Of a stretch of 64,000 nt of DNA, positions 20,778-30,131 are shown in pieces. A program made the translations under genes and the position numbers. The notes beneath the pieces are model-generated. The model did no database searches. It saw only the letters and a list, made by a program, of their open reading frames with translations, and was not told the DNA's origin. The DNA lies in assembly GCA_948567375.1 (NCBI GenBank), contig OX419758.1, forward strand, positions 49,791,001 to 49,855,000. The letters are read 5' to 3'. This DNA is from Lunularia cruciata. Its lineage: Eukaryota > Streptophyta > Marchantiopsida > Lunulariales > Lunulariaceae. The first letter of the stretch is position 1; each line of letters opens with the position of its first letter.

Positions 20778-22805
20778 CTACTGAAGACAATCAGGGGAGA
20801 CACTTCCTACACTAGCTCCTTGTAAGAAGTTACTAGTGAAGAGACCTGATAGCATAGAAGACTGGGGAAGTAGCGTCGGACCACCTTGGGAGTAAGAGTT
20901 CGAGGCGGTAGAGTCTGAACCCACGTTAGAATCATCCGCAAGCCGACCATGCATCCCGGGCAATACATGTCCCATCCCATTGCCACTTCCTCCACCTAAG
21001 CCAGAGGAAAGTCCCGATATGGCCCCAGTCCCGTTACCAAGGCCCGAATTGTTAGAGATATAGCCGGAAGGATTAGTCATAGACTGCTGCTGGACAAGAT
21101 TTGAGTTTGAGGTCCCCACATCGATTGACTCCAATTCCCTGTGATTCTCCCCATCTCCTAAGGGCACAGCAGGCGTATGGCCCGCAAACAGAGCAATGTG
21201 GCCCAACAGCTTGTCCTTCCGAGAAAAGGTTGTACCACAGGAACATTGCCACTTATCACACCCACAGTGCTTCTCGTGTGTCTTCAGGTCAGCAACAACA
21301 GAAAATTTCTTGCTCTTACACTTTTGACAAGACAACATCTTAGGGCAGTGGCTCCTCCTGTAATGGTTTTTGACGCATAACATCGTCTTCAACGGTGCAA
21401 ACTTACGATGTGTTTTGTTACGTTTGCAACCGGCATAGGGGCACGAGAAGCGCCTCTCTTTTACAGCAGCCTGATCATGTGCAGCTTTGTCTGGTCTCGC
21501 CAATGCAGCAGGAGTTTTGTATTCATCTCCGTGTCCTCGCATATGCATGCGCAGGTTGGCATCCCTTTTGAATCCTTTTCCACAGATCTCACAGAAATGC
21601 GTATGTTCTGCCAGGATTTCCATCGCGTCCATTTCAATCAGTTCGTACTGGGATGGGTCCAGTTTCTCCCCTTCACCATCATCGTCTTCATCTCGTGAAC
21701 GCCTTCGACCTCCTCCATCGTCATCCGATTGAGAGGGTGAGCTCGTCATCGTTTGATGTGAAGGTCGCGCAGTGGTTTCACCACCCACACCCACGCCCGC
21801 CGTCCCTAGAGTGTTCCTCGCAATTCCGATATTCACAGTCCCATGCTTGTCGCGGGAATTCGTGCTTGGGCTTCCACCGGCTCCCCCATCACATCCGTAA
21901 ACTCCATTCAAAGTTCCAACAAGCCCTGCACCTAGGTTTGAGACGGGACCAGCCAGATTGTTCCCACTGGCTTGCATTCCAGTAAAGTTATTCCCTATGG
22001 GATTGCCGATTGAAGAGTTATTCATGGGTGACAACCCTTGCTGCCCGCCGATCGATCCTCCCTGCTGTTGAAAGAAGTTGTACGCCTGGGGAGGAATCGC
22101 CTCGCCCAGGTGCTGAATGATTTCGTTGAGCTGATTTGGACCCGAAAAGTTGTTGCACATAGGCTGATTAGAGACTGCTGTGCCCTGCTGCGGAACTTGA
22201 TTGGGAAACATTGTGCTAGCTACTGCAGCTAGCTGCGAAATCATATTAATGGTATTGGCAGCCGCGGCCTGCTGTTGCTGCATATGCGCCTGATTAGTGC
22301 TAGCTTGAGCCTGACCTGGAATCAAGAAAGGAACGATGGCCTGTAGCTGCACGATTTTCTGCTGGATGATGTTCAAAGCAGACATTATTGCCTCAGGAGA
22401 AGTGCCTTGCGTATTCATTCCCATATTCTTGCCAAAATCCTGACCACACTGGAGCTGATTCATAAAGTGGGGATTGTTTTGATTCGCGTTCTGATTGAAC
22501 GACTGGGCCCCGACTACAGGATTTATGTTCTGTAAAAAGTTAGCATATCCTCCTCTTTCATTGCCACCAACGCCGCCGTTCATTGCCTGTGCCTGTGTGA
22601 AAGTCTGCGGGTGAGACTGGTGGTTCTGAACCTGCGCGTGACCTCCCACGGGAAAGCCCATGTTCGATGAGGGTGCGGTATTCTGCTGTCCGTAGGAAGT
22701 CATCTGCTGCCCTAGAAGAGAAAACTTGGGCAGATTTACTCCTCCGGTCCCACGAGGACTCGAGGGGTGGCGCCCCTCCGAGCCCTGCCCTCCTCCTTGC
22801 TGCAT
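20778..22805 (-). CDS. STOP1: STOP1/ART1-like C2H2 zinc-finger transcription factor, 675 aa, single exon
   Basis: This intact frame encodes a nuclear zinc-finger regulator of the STOP1/ART1 family, which in studied plants switches on genes for proton and aluminium tolerance such as malate-efflux transporters. Four fingers lie in the C-terminal half. Finger 1 is C405/C408-H421/H425, within [20 protein letters not shown], a family signature. Finger 2 is C455/C460-H481/H486 ([12 protein letters not shown]), finger 3 is C493/C496-H510/C514, and finger 4 is C521/C523-H536/H543 ([16 protein letters not shown]). Residues 1-350 are Gln/Gly/Asn-rich and disordered; an acidic/Arg stretch (360-382, [20 protein letters not shown]) precedes the fingers. 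At 675 aa it is longer than Arabidopsis STOP1 (about 500 aa). The ATG at 22803-22805 is the first Met after an in-frame TAA (22833-22835), and the stop is TAG. No frameshift or premature stop is seen. The target genes are inferred from the family. Confidence 0.95.
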   Translation of the reverse strand: MQQGGGQGSEGRHPSSPRGTGGVNLPKFSLLGQQMTSYGQQNTAPSSNMGFPVGGHAQVQNHQSHPQTFTQAQAMNGGVGGNERGGYANFLQNINPVVGAQSFNQNANQNNPHFMNQLQCGQDFGKNMGMNTQGTSPEAIMSALNIIQQKIVQLQAIVPFLIPGQAQASTNQAHMQQQQAAAANTINMISQLAAVASTMFPNQVPQQGTAVSNQPMCNNFSGPNQLNEIIQHLGEAIPPQAYNFFQQQGGSIGGQQGLSPMNNSSIGNPIGNNFTGMQASGNNLAGPVSNLGAGLVGTLNGVYGCDGGAGGSPSTNSRDKHGTVNIGIARNTLGTAGVGVGGETTARPSHQTMTSSPSQSDDDGGGRRRSRDEDDDGEGEKLDPSQYELIEMDAMEILAEHTHFCEICGKGFKRDANLRMHMRGHGDEYKTPAALARPDKAAHDQAAVKERRFSCPYAGCKRNKTHRKFAPLKTMLCVKNHYRRSHCPKMLSCQKCKSKKFSVVADLKTHEKHCGCDKWQCSCGTTFSRKDKLLGHIALFAGHTPAVPLGDGENHRELESIDVGTSNSNLVQQQSMTNPSGYISNNSGLGNGTGAISGLSSGLGGGSGNGMGHVLPGMHGRLADDSNVGSDSTASNSYSQGGPTLLPQSSMLSGLFTSNFLQGASVGSVSPDCLQ

Positions 22806-23507
22806 GTTGTGGTGCCCCCCCTTCTCTTCACCTTAACGTCCACCGATGGTTGTTTCAGAGCCCTCTCCTCTCTTCACCCCCACTTCCAGCGATTGCCTCC
22901 ACCTGGTTCCACCAGACAATTCACGAAATACTGATAAGTAACCGTATCGAGATTGCCCTACAATGCATATCAGGATACCAGATCAAACATTACTACGAAT
23001 TTTTGCGAGGAAAGTGCCCTCACCTTCTAGCGTGGTTACTGCTTCACACGCTCTGAACTGTACACGAAAGTCCGTCCGGAGAAATCTACAATCCGTGAGT
23101 AAGAGAAGATCCTTGGGCTGCAGGTTCAACAAGCGGTACGGATGGCCAGGCATCCCCTATCGGTCATCAAAAATCAAAATCCTTCTGACTGAAAGAATTG
23201 CCTGTACCCGGTATTCTGCAATTGCCATATATCACGACCCTTCGAATTGGCCACTGCAGTACGAAGGTCCCAAAAGAGAAGGGAGAGCTCTCGCATCCAC
23301 TGAACCTACATATTCACCGCGATTGTAACACTCTCTCCAGATCTGGAAGCTAAAAAGACAGCTGCGGCACGAGACCTTTGAGCGACTTGGGTCTGTGATC
23401 TACATATTCACCTCCTCCGAGTCCAGATACTGGTTTCAAAAGTATAGTGCATACTTTCCTTTCTTTCTCAAGAATGTTAAGACTCTCAAAGTGTACACTA
23501 CATTTTC
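22806..23507 (-). promoter_or_regulatory. Leader and near-upstream region of the STOP1-like gene
   Basis: On minus this is immediately upstream of the ATG: a GA-rich leader (GGTGAAGAGAAGG with a run of seven G) and mixed-composition sequence without transposon homology. No clear TATA box or splice signals could be fixed, so the transcription start and any 5' UTR intron are unknown. The open frames here are short and unrelated to known proteins. Confidence 0.5.
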
Positions 23508-23865
23508 AGCTGTGCTCCTTCCGGAATACACTGAAGAAATGGACTACATAACTCCTCAAAATCTTCATTTTGGATGGCCAAACTACATTATGTTCCTCCA
23601 ATGCCTTTGCTTGGACTGTAAAACTACATAATCCTCTGCCCCAAGATGTCGCGAATGGATTAACACACTACATAGTCAACTGCCCCAGATGATGCGATTG
23701 TGTACACACACTACATAGTCAGCTGGCCCAAGTTAATGAAATTTGATATACACACTGCATAATACGGTGCCTCAAGGTGCTGCTGTGGGATGTACACGCT
23801 ACATAATACGCTGCTTCAAGGTGATGTGAGCAGAGACAAACTACATCTCTATGCCTCCTCGTGCT
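23508..23865. repeat. Degenerate tandem array, about 43-bp period, upstream of the STOP1-like gene
   Basis: Units begin CTACATA or a one-base variant at 23508, 23544, 23583, 23624, 23668, 23711, 23755, 23799 and 23841, with spacings of 36, 39, 41, 44, 43, 44, 44 and 42 bp. The best units share TGTACACACTACATAGTCAG and then a GCCCCAAG-type block. About nine units are recognisable; similarity falls toward both ends. It lies 0.7-1.1 kb upstream of the start codon, likely in promoter or 5' UTR. Confidence 0.85.
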
Positions 23866-25240
23866 TGCCGATTGATTAGAAGGCCCGCATATTTAGCTGC
23901 ACGACGAGATGATCTTAGGCTGAAATCTGATCACTGGATCTCACACCTTGATCTCACACCTTGATCCGAAGAAGCCAGACTACATATTGTACTGAATACC
24001 GACTTCACAAGGATATTCTACATAATCAATGACCAATCTCTTATCACCCTCCACAGATGACCTGTCCTCCTTCGCTCCCAAGTCCCCCACTACCTCTACG
24101 TAAACCAAAGACGCTCTCAGGCAGCCCGAAAACTACACCACAACCGCCAGGTGTAACACCTCCACGCCCTACATCCACCGCGCACGTTCCTCCGACTGTC
24201 ACTATGAAGGCCAGCTACACCAACGGACCAATTCTCTCAATCTGCTGCTGCAGTGGGCAAAAACGCGACGAAAAGACATGAAATGAAGTCTGGAGTCAGT
24301 ACACCAACAGGCTTAGAGCGATAAGAGCAAAAGACAGGTAGCCACACACGCCACAAGTAATCACTCAATTTACGATTCTATCTCTCGTGAGCCGTTACTT
24401 CACTTCACTAACTAGCTCACAGTCCACATCAAACACGAGTAAAACTGAAAGCAACATGTTCGTACACAGCAGCAGTAGCACTAACAGGAAGACGAGGCTC
24501 CCAAGCATGAGAATCAGCCACACGCACTAGCAAAACGAACCCTAGCAACAATGAAAGACCTTCGTCCTTATGCTTCTGCTGCTGCACGCCCTTCCTCGTT
24601 TCCTGGTCCTCTTCTTTTGCTCGTATCTGCCTGTCTGTTCTTCTCCAACTGCCTTGTTCCACACGATGCGATCCCAAACGCACAAATGCAGACACACCTG
24701 CCCTTAATCGCACTAGCTGCCTCCACTCAAGATCTGTGCGTGCTCAATCTCCACAGCCTGCGCTCATGGATCTTACTTCTTACTACCAGCAGTAGTACAA
24801 CCTCACACAGCGCCTTCCCCTGTGAACATACCTCACTCGCCTGCCTGCATGCCAGCAAACTAGACTTCGGGCCAACACTACGAGAAGATGGACCTCCTCT
24901 CAGCAACTTCCACACACCGCGGACCCGACGAACGGAGGATTGACGCCTGCTTGCGTGCTTGACGTACACAGCACAGCATGTTGTCTGCCGAGTGACCACC
25001 ACTCGCTACCTCCCGTTCCGAGCCTCTCCCTTTCCGTTCGAGACAATATTTTACCAACCCAGAACGCCTGCTTACCATAGCGACGCCAGCCGCTTCCGTT
25101 CGGACACCTCACTCGTATAGTGAATCCTACCAAGCAAAGACTGTCGAGCCGGAAGACGGTTCATAGCCGGACACTTGGCGTGTCAGGATCCAACCAGCAG
25201 CGTAATTAGGCGCACTGTAATCCGGCGGAAATACAATTAC
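23866..25240. other. Upstream GC-rich flank of the STOP1-like gene, no gene seen
   Basis: The composition is near 50% GC, like the gene, and unlike the AT-rich transposon blocks. Overlapping frames on both strands (for example 24551-24943 plus, 24429-24713 minus) have no family signature, and their overlap suggests chance openness of GC-rich DNA. It may contain a distal promoter or first non-coding exon. Confidence 0.45.
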
Positions 25241-25610
25241 GCTGAGCAGATAGACGGAGAAACCGCAATCTTCTGTTCCCCATAGACCCGCAGTAAAGTC
25301 GATTGCGGAGGTTCCTTATAGAACATTTGGAGGTGGCATATGAGACAGCGTCCGCTAGGAGAATGGATACCCATATCTGTTACATGTTTCAAAAGGTCAA
25401 GAGACAATAAGGATAGATTTCTCGTATCTATCTCAGGTTTGAAAAGGTCAATGGACAAGATCTCTTTAACAAGTCGATTAGAAGAGTATAATATCTTGCT
25501 TTTGTATTCAAATTGAAATTGACATAATTTATTTTCAATTCATATGGCGCATTTGATGTAGCGTACCCCGTGTTTATGATGAAAAAAGAAAAAATATTAG
25601 CCCTTACTAG

Positions 25611-25839
25611 TTGGTTGCGAGTGTGAATGCACTGGCTTTTACAATCCTCATTGTCTCCATTATACAAATATTGAATTAAGATATAAAATATTAATCCTTA
25701 AATCGTTATTCGTTGGTTGAGAGTGACAATGCACTGGCTTTGCAAACTCATTGTCTCAAATTGAGGGGTAAAAGAGTGAAATAAGATATAGAATGTAAAT
25801 CCCTACTCGTTGGTTGCAAGGGTCAATGCAGTGGCTTTT
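25611..25839. repeat. Tandem repeats of about 100 bp (2.3 units)
   Basis: TTGGTTG followed by GAG/GCGAG, then CAATGCACTGGCTTT and a CTCATTGTCTC block, recurs at 25611, 25713 and 25810 (periods 102 and 97 bp). The third unit is cut where the inverted repeat begins (25840). The remaining 25241-25610 has no recognised feature. Confidence 0.8.
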
Positions 25840-26814
25840 GCAACATTCTCAATTGATCCATTGGAACTAGAAGACTTCATTCATATTGATGATGAGAACA
25901 ATGAAGCATAAGCAACAGCAGTTTTGGAAGATGTTGAAGAGCTGTTGGAGTCGATGAAGATTGTTGACCCTGCGGTGGATGATGCTGACGACCCTGATCC
26001 TCAAGAGCTAATGCCAGTTTAGAGATTGGAACCATATTTCAGGGTTTCCAACCTCTTTATAAATGGGTTCACGATATTGAGGACCAGCTACTCTGCACTC
26101 TAGTTCAAACAGAAGCTGAGGGAACTTTCAAAGATCTCAAAATATTGTTTGAAATATTCTAGAGCAAGGTCCACGAGGTTGCCGTCAAAAGCCAAATGCA
26201 AGAAACTTCAAAACTTGCACCCTAAACCCTAAACCCTTGCAAGCTTCATTGTGTCACATATTCAACTTGAAGAATAAAATATTGAAATAAGATACTATGA
26301 TGTAGAATAAAGACTCTCATGACATGTTTATGGAACAAATACATATCAATAACCTCCGGTTAAGTCCGCATCTTCTGCCAGAAAATTTAGGGTTCAATAT
26401 TTATCAGTTGAACATGTCATGAATTGTCATCCGGTGCAAGTTTTGAAGTTTCTTGCATTTGGCTTTTGACGGCAACCTCGTGGACCTTGCTCTGGAATAT
26501 TTCAAACAATATTTTGAGATCTTTGAAAGTTCTTTCAGCTTCCGTTTGAACTAGAGTGCAGAGCAGCTGGTCCTCAATATTGTGAACCCATTTATAAAGA
26601 GATTGGAAACCCTGAAATATGGTTCCAATCTCTAAACTGGCATCAGCTCTTGAGGATCAGGGTCGTCAGCATCATCCACCGCAGGGTCAACAATCTTCAG
26701 CGACTCCAACAGCTCTTCAACATCTTCCAAAACTGCTGTTGCTTATGCTTCATTGTTCTCATCATCAATATGAATGAAGTCTTCTAGTTCCAATGGATCA
26801 ATTGAGAATGTTTC
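25840..26814. repeat. Long inverted repeat: two 382-bp arms around a 211-bp spacer
   Basis: Left arm 25840-26221 and right arm 26433-26814 are reverse complements with about 10 differences by eye (about 97% identical). Both arms carry the last coding part of the pogo-like transposase (LEDFIHIDDENNEA, then the region to QELMPV) and downstream non-coding sequence. The left arm is the inverted copy, because the right arm continues into the transposase. A transcript across it would fold into a long hairpin. Confidence 0.93.
26220..26236. repeat. Telomere-type motif, 2.4 units of CCCTAAA
   Basis: CCCTAAACCCTAAACCC at the edge of the inverted-repeat spacer matches the common plant telomere repeat. 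It is short enough to be chance or a repair scar. Confidence 0.7.
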
Positions 26815-28134
26815 AATGGCATTCGCCAAATTGCTGAATATGTTCTCAACTTCATCAACAGCTTTTGATTCTGGCTCCAGCTGCATTAGCTCTGCCTTAC
26901 TAAAAGCATTTTTTATTGAGCTGGAAGAGACAAAATCCCAAGCTTCTTTCACATAACTTGCAGCATTAAGCACATGCACTGGACTTTTGTAGGAGACCAC
27001 TGCAGCACCTCATCGCAATCTTCTAGCCAAATCTTTCTTTAGCTGCTTTGCCTCCTCATCAAGTTCATAAAAATCAAGTAATCCTTGAGGTATAAATATT
27101 TGTATCACTTTTTCAGGGCTGCAATGATTCCCATATCACAAGGCTGTTTCCAGCTTGTACAATTTGGTGGGAAGAAAATGATGCAAATATTGTCATGCTC
27201 AAAGGCATCAAAGTGTCTCATGCCATTATCCATTAGTAAAAGAACACAGCGTCTGGTTCTTTTTTGACTTTTGGAACAAAGACTTTGTTGAACCATTTCA
27301 AACAGGTTTTCATGTCCATCCAAGCCTTCACTTGATTGAAATAAGGAATTGGCCATTGTCTGTCCTTGATGCAAGCTAGCTCTTTTGGTTTCCGGATCAG
27401 CGCATATGGAATTTATGTGTTCCTATTGTGTTAACACATATGCACAAAGAAACTTGATCCTTGGCTTTCTTTTTGCCTCTTGTAGTTGAGATATCTTTGT
27501 TTGGCATAAGGAGGCTATATCTCGATAGCGACCAAAAAAAAACTGGTCTTGTCCATATTGTAAACATTTTCAGGGTTGTATTGTGCAATGATTGCATAGA
27601 GATTTTCTAAAGCCGCTAATAATTCTGGATTGATTTTTTCAACTTTGGCTCCTTCTCCATGAAGGAGCATCTTTTGTAAACCACGCCATGCTCTAAATTG
27701 ACTAGCCATTGCCATGATACCTTAAAGTGTGATTCCAAAATTATTAAAAGAGAAGCAATGTTTTTTGCTTTAGCAATAGCAAGAGATGGTGGTATAGGAA
27801 GTCTGGCTTGGTGCATGATGTCAATCTAGATGTAAAGCATATCTTCAAGCTTGGTAAATTATCACATCAAAGCGCGAAAGGTCTTCTCCTTTGCTTCTTT
27901 GGATATCAAGGCAGATCTCTCCAAAATCAAATCACAATTTTCCCACACCTTCTGGATAGCACCTTTGCTAACATCATACTCTTGAGCTAAAGCCCGTTTA
28001 CTAGGAGGATTCATTTTGCTCAATTTAGAAATGATTTTGCAACATTGTAACTCATTAAGACACTTGCTATTTGGTTTCCTTGACATTCTCTTTGAGAGCA
28101 AGCGATTTGAGATTGAGTAGTCTAAAGTATGCAC
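26640..28134 (-). pseudogene. pogo/Tigger-like transposase (Tc1/mariner superfamily), decayed
   Basis: Minus-strand pieces follow the pogo order. An N-terminal psq/CENP-B-type HTH is at 27862-28134 (LNELQCCKIISKLSK, ALAQEYDVSKGAIQKVWEN). A second CENPB-type HTH is at about 27620-27800 (HFKVSWQWL, FRAWRGLQKM). A DDE core follows: first Asp in ENVYNMDKTSFFL (about 27540), then GKKKAKDQVSLCICVNTIGTHK (about 27420-27480). The second Asp is in VLLLMDNGMRHFDAFEHDNI and FFPPNCTSWKQPCDMGII follows (27105-27250). A C-terminal piece lies at 26743-27000. The pieces lie in several frames, so the gene is dead. Terminal repeats could not be found. It would have cut and pasted DNA at TA sites. Confidence 0.88.
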
Positions 28135-28204
28135 CTACTAATTAGGTATGCATAAACCCTCCAGGTTCAAGTTGTGTACTTGAGCGGGAGGTTACAATAC
28201 TTTG

Positions 28205-30131
28205 GGATGATCTTGATGTATTTCCTTCCTTGTTTTTTGCTACTCCAGTAGTAACGGGCAAACTATCTTTGATAGATAACTCACTCCTACATACTCTTCT
28301 TCATCTGCTTCTCTTTCTTTGGCTTTGGTATGCAATTTATTTGGTTGGTGCTTTCCTCCAAAGTCTTGTCTTCATATTGTCAAATTAACCTCCTCTAAGC
28401 TTTCTTCTTCTTCCTCAAGTCTACTTGGTCCTACAATTGAGAGCTACAGACTTCTCTTTGATCTCACTCCTATTGAAAATACCAACATTGGCTCCTCTTC
28501 TCTATCTTTTAAAATATCCACCTTGGGCAACTCCAAGTATTGGCCGTCTCCTCCTATGCATTCAATCTGCATATGGAACTCCCAATCATCTTCCTCAGCC
28601 TCTTCTTCCACCGATTGCTAAAATTTGGGCTCTCCATCACTCTCACTATTAGACTCCTTACTTTGCAATGTAAGCTCTTCTTCTTCTCCTGAATATTTGT
28701 ATTTAGACTTAGCTTCTCCTTCCAATTCTACACCCAATGATAGGTCCACCACTGCCATTGCTCTCTTTGTCTTTTAGTCTTTTGTGGTTGAACTAGTGAT
28801 ATTGCCTCCTCTTGTCTACCTTGCTTCCTTGGCCTTGGGATGGTTATTTACAATACTTTCTCTTGTCCCATCTTGGCAAAGTGCTTGTCACCTCCTTGGA
28901 TTTGTCTTATTTAATATTGTTTGTCCACATTTGCATCTTGACATAGATCAAGGTGGAAGTGTGACACCATCTTCTCCTTCTCCTCCAAGCTAAGAAGATT
29001 CAATCCCAAATAGAAGTGGGTTGCAAATGGCACAAAGTAGTAAGGTGGTGGGTTCATTCTCCAATTCCCAATCATCTGCACCACTCTCTTATGAAAGCAC
29101 TTTGCTCAATTCACCTTCTCTCTTGCAAATATTTAGTGGAAAGAACACCGCTTATTGCTTTGTCACATAAGTGGTTCACTTTGGCTTAAACATTGCCATC
29201 AAAGCCTCAAAAATACTTCACCTTATTGGGTCTCTATAACTATCTACCTTGTATCCATTGTTTGTGCAAGAAGCATTAAAAGAATCTCTCACCTCTACAA
29301 TCTCTTTGAATGAATCACACTTCTAATAGAAGGTGACTCCTCCTACATCCCCAACTTCTCTCCCCAAGACTAATCTCCAATTTGACTCATTCCATTGACC
29401 AGATTTCCTTTCTTGTCCTCTATCTTGGGACCATCTTTGCAATTGTTGGTAGCTATTTTTGCCATGAAACCTGGAAATCTTAGGTTCCAATTCCAAGCCA
29501 AAAAAGTGATCCACAATCTACTCAAGACTTCAATCCTTGCCACTACATCTAACCTCAAAATTGCAAGATTCCTCATTGCAAGTGAGGGAATCTTCCTATT
29601 GCTCTTTGATGACATCATATGTTTTCTAATCTTAGGTCTTTGAAGATGAAACCTTCTCCTTGGCTTGAGATTCTAACTCCTTCACTACAACTACTGACAG
29701 GAGTAGGATATCATCTTGACATTTTAGAACTCCCTTGACAAAGTCTTAATCTTATTGTATTTCATTGCGTGGTCATTCTTCAATCAATCTTCAATTGACA
29801 CTCATAAATTTTTTGTGTCTATTTCTTATGACTCTCAATTTTATCTTTATCCCAAAGTAGTCATTTTCTTAAAATTTACTTGCTTGATTTGTTAGGCCCA
29901 AGGAAAATTTGGTATAGTTTCTTTGGCTTGGAATGATCACTCCAAGGTAAATTATCCTTACTTTGGTTCTACCACCCAGTAAGTTGAGTCCTCCTTCCTC
30001 TAACGCAACTTCCTTAGGTCTACTCTAGACACACAATTCTTCTTTGTCCTTCTCTATTAGGCTTCAATTTGGCTTCTACAATGTACTTCTCCTTTAAAAC
30101 TTGTTAAAAAATAAAAAATGTGGGTACCACA
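28205..30131 (-). mobile_element. LX-D: LX element 5' part, abutting G6 integrase end
   Basis: On minus it begins TGTGGTACCC at 30131 and follows LX-C: TTTTTAACAAGTTTT, a broken counterpart of the MEKK ORF (about 30000-30060), the WNWNL ORF (29370-29618: IPSLAMRNLAILRLDVVAR, WITFLAWNWNL), and a region matching LX-C 54480-54700 to about 28205. Homology stops near the pogo element; the coiled-coil and tail are missing. Its start lies about 50 bp past the integrase C-terminal reading of G6, with a purine-rich tract between (AGGACAAAAGAAGAAATTAG). That is where a 3' LTR would start. Confidence 0.75.

Noticed and set aside
21101-21985. Several plus-strand frames opposite the zinc-finger gene as possible antisense genes.
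   Set aside because: They mirror the codon composition of the minus-strand CDS and have no recognisable domains.
24551-24943. 130-codon plus-strand frame with a hydrophobic N-terminal stretch (PLLLLVSACLFF) that looks like a secreted protein.
   Set aside because: It overlaps equally long minus-strand frames in GC-rich DNA, has no family signature, and lies opposite the probable upstream region of the STOP1-like gene.
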